This document shows, piece by piece, positions 4,351 to 5,823 of a stretch of DNA of 5,823 nt (positions are counted from its first letter, which is position 1; each line of letters starts with the position of its first letter). The position numbers and the translations under genes were made by a program. The notes under the pieces are model-generated. The model worked only from the letters and a program-made list of their open reading frames with translations. It had not been told where the DNA came from and did no database searches. The DNA comes from Candidatus Peribacteraceae bacterium (GTDB lineage Bacteria > Patescibacteriota > Gracilibacteria > Peribacterales > Peribacteraceae). Where the stretch lies: positions 1 to 5,823 of the forward strand of contig JAQUNQ010000071.1 in the NCBI GenBank assembly GCA_028717505.1, written 5' to 3'.

Positions 4351-5823
4351 ATGCGTTCCCCCTCTTCCCGCACGCGCACCCTCTCCTTTGAAGCCCTCGA
4401 GAAGCGCGAACTCCTCTCCGTCACCCCTCCTGTTTCCACGGAGGATCCCCTCCTTAAAGTTCTCCAGTCGGATGTCGCGGCTGAAACGCGGAGCCTCGTG
4501 GAGGATACGCAGACGACAAATGCGCTCTCCAACGAAGGGGGGAGCGTGGATTCCACGGCTATCGACTCATCCGCGGAAACGACGATGGTCACTCCGCAGG
4601 CGCTCTCCGCCTATCGGCTGCAGCACTATGAAGAGCAACAAATTGGCATCCGGCAGGAGATCGCGACTCTGACAGAGGAGCACTCCGCGGCCGGGACGCA
4701 GGTGAAGACCCTCGAGAGCGCCATCGTATCCGCCAACCGGACGATCGCGCAGGCCGACGAGCTCCTGAAGAAAGCGCAGTTGCAGAAAGAAATCCTCTCC
4801 GGGAAGGCCGCCCCGTCCTTCGTCATCGAGGGAGGGCGATGGGGACGCACGTTCCGGCTCACCTACAAAAACATGCCCGAGGGGGTCCTGTTCGCGGTGG
4901 ACGGGAGGGGTGGAGAGCCTGATCTGCGCCCGGGAGACGGCGAGGAGGTGATCGATGTGCCCTTGCTCGGCGTCGGGAGCTCACGGCTCGTCCTCCTGAG
5001 CCAGGCCACGGGCGAGGAGATCGGCGCATCGGAACCGTTCCGTGTGCTCCGCGGCATGCTGTGGGACGGCATCGCCGACGTGTCCTACGACGTGCCGGGC
5101 CTGAAGCAGAATCCCGCCACGCTCATTTCGGCCGCACAGGTGACCGAGGCGGAGCGCGCGAAGGCGCAGGCAATCATCGAAAAAGCGGATGCCGAGGGGA
5201 AGCTGCCCGCGGCGCAAACCACAGAGGCTGCCCTACTGAAGGAGCTGCAGGCGAAAGAAAGGGGAGCCATCCCTTACGCGCGCATGGCCATGAGCGCCTC
5301 GTGCGATTTGCAGGACGCATGGCCGAGTCCCCAGTTCACGGTGCGCTACCGCACGCCCTTCACCGATTCCCGCATCGATGTCCTCCGCAAGGGCGAGCTC
5401 GTGGAGAGCCGGACGCTCCGCCAGCCAGCGGGAGCGGCGGACAACACGTGGACCTTCGCCCCGCGCGTCTCGAACCGGCTGGAGAACGGCGTCTTCGAAT
5501 TCCAGCTCTGGACGGGCACCGGCTCCGAGCTCACCCTCGCCGACCGCGGCACCTGCTCCTACAACTATTCCACGCGCATGGTCCAGCCCTCCATCTCCCC
5601 CGACTGGGATGATCTCGAGAGCGGCAGGATCGCGGAGAATCCCCTCCCCTTCGACCTCCAAGTGATCAGCATGGAGGGGCCCAACGTCCTCGTGCGCGTC
5701 TCCTCCCCCGCCGACGGAAGCGTGCTCCTCGCGAGCACCGGCGGGCTCTTCGGGAAGACCGTCCTCGAGCATGAGGGCGGCACCGCGGCGAAGACCGCCA
5801 TGATCACACTCAGTGCCAACCAG
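4351..5823 (+). CDS. Large surface-type protein with N-terminal LEPR-XLL-like motif (3' end beyond window)
   Basis: The frame is open from ATG 4351 to the last base, 491 codons with no stop, so the gene is partial. An in-frame TGA at 4327-4329 with no start codon between makes 4351 the first possible start. Residues 8-23 read TRTLSFEALEKRELLS, close to the LEPR-XLL motif (FEALEPRxLLS) found at the extreme N-terminus of large, probably exported or surface proteins of Planctomycetota and others; here proline is replaced by lysine. There is no ordinary hydrophobic signal peptide. A Ser/Thr/Glu-rich low-complexity stretch (24-85) follows, then a likely coiled coil (86-150), a beta-rich segment (155-235), an Ala/Glu/Lys-rich helical segment (258-305), and further beta-rich segments (about 318-405 and 430-491) that look like immunoglobulin-type sandwiches. 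The part seen has only two cysteines, C318 and C402. I recognise no catalytic domain. Its role may be structural or adhesive. No Shine-Dalgarno site precedes it. GC-rich codon use matches the neighbours. Confidence 0.82.
   Translation, partial: MRSPSSRTRTLSFEALEKRELLSVTPPVSTEDPLLKVLQSDVAAETRSLVEDTQTTNALSNEGGSVDSTAIDSSAETTMVTPQALSAYRLQHYEEQQIGIRQEIATLTEEHSAAGTQVKTLESAIVSANRTIAQADELLKKAQLQKEILSGKAAPSFVIEGGRWGRTFRLTYKNMPEGVLFAVDGRGGEPDLRPGDGEEVIDVPLLGVGSSRLVLLSQATGEEIGASEPFRVLRGMLWDGIADVSYDVPGLKQNPATLISAAQVTEAERAKAQAIIEKADAEGKLPAAQTTEAALLKELQAKERGAIPYARMAMSASCDLQDAWPSPQFTVRYRTPFTDSRIDVLRKGELVESRTLRQPAGAADNTWTFAPRVSNRLENGVFEFQLWTGTGSELTLADRGTCSYNYSTRMVQPSISPDWDDLESGRIAENPLPFDLQVISMEGPNVLVRVSSPADGSVLLASTGGLFGKTVLEHEGGTAAKTAMITLSANQ
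4375..4419 (+). other. LEPR-XLL-like N-terminal motif within the 4351 gene
   Basis: These codons encode residues 9-23, ending FEALEKRELLS. The family core is LEPRxLLS; L16, E17, R19, L21, L22 and S23 match, and K18 replaces proline. The position a few residues from the start, after a short basic stretch, is the family's usual place. The function of the motif is not established; a role in sorting or export is the common assumption. Confidence 0.65.

Noticed and set aside
4161..4592. N-terminal extension of the alkyltransferase (144 extra codons)
   Set aside because: The extension is serine- and arginine-rich, unlike any alkyltransferase domain, and overlaps the start of the plus-strand gene at 4351. 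The known family length fits ATG 4160.
4187..4672. Plus-strand open frame overlapping the start of the 4351 gene in another frame
   Set aside because: The frame used from 4351 gives a recognisable LEPR-XLL-like motif and stays open for 491 codons; the alternative is rich in S, P and R and ends after 161 codons.

Overview
The window is bacterial, gene-dense and GC-rich (roughly 60% by eye), with strong use of C- and G-ending codons (CTC, ATC, TCC, GCC). Four of the five genes whose stop is visible end in TGA, so UGA is a normal stop here. The taxon cannot be fixed. An N-terminal LEPR-XLL-like motif on a large protein recalls Planctomycetota, Omnitrophota and other deep-branching groups. A stand-alone short [FeFe]-hydrogenase-type domain paired with a small membrane protein is something I associate with anaerobic uncultured lineages, including candidate-phyla-radiation genomes. 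Both points are inference.

Layout. Positions 1-53 hold only a short upstream region with a good extended -10 element. Positions 54-1365 carry two plus-strand genes overlapping by 8 bp: a polytopic membrane protein, then a compact [FeFe]-hydrogenase H-cluster-domain protein. Positions 1441-2052 encode a MIP-family (aquaporin-type) channel with an unusual predicted selectivity filter. It ends at a hairpin terminator (2073-2112) that separates it from a convergent minus-strand block.

The minus-strand block, read from right to left, is an O6-alkylguanine-DNA alkyltransferase (4160-3672), a 363-bp gap (3309-3671) rich in inverted repeats and without a convincing gene, and a sugar phosphate isomerase/epimerase-type TIM-barrel protein (3308-2142). 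Divergent from the alkyltransferase, a long plus-strand gene starts at 4351 and stays open to the window end (491 codons seen). It begins with a LEPR-XLL-like motif and continues with low-complexity, coiled-coil and beta-rich segments, as expected of a cell-surface or exported protein.

How the genes work together. Only the first two look like a functional unit, because of the translational overlap. They probably form a membrane-associated H-cluster protein whose role may be sensing or slow H2 chemistry rather than bulk hydrogen turnover. The other genes look like independent units: membrane permeation, DNA alkylation repair, carbohydrate metabolism and a surface protein. The least explained parts are the H-cluster pair, the altered channel filter and the hairpin-rich gap at 3309-3671.
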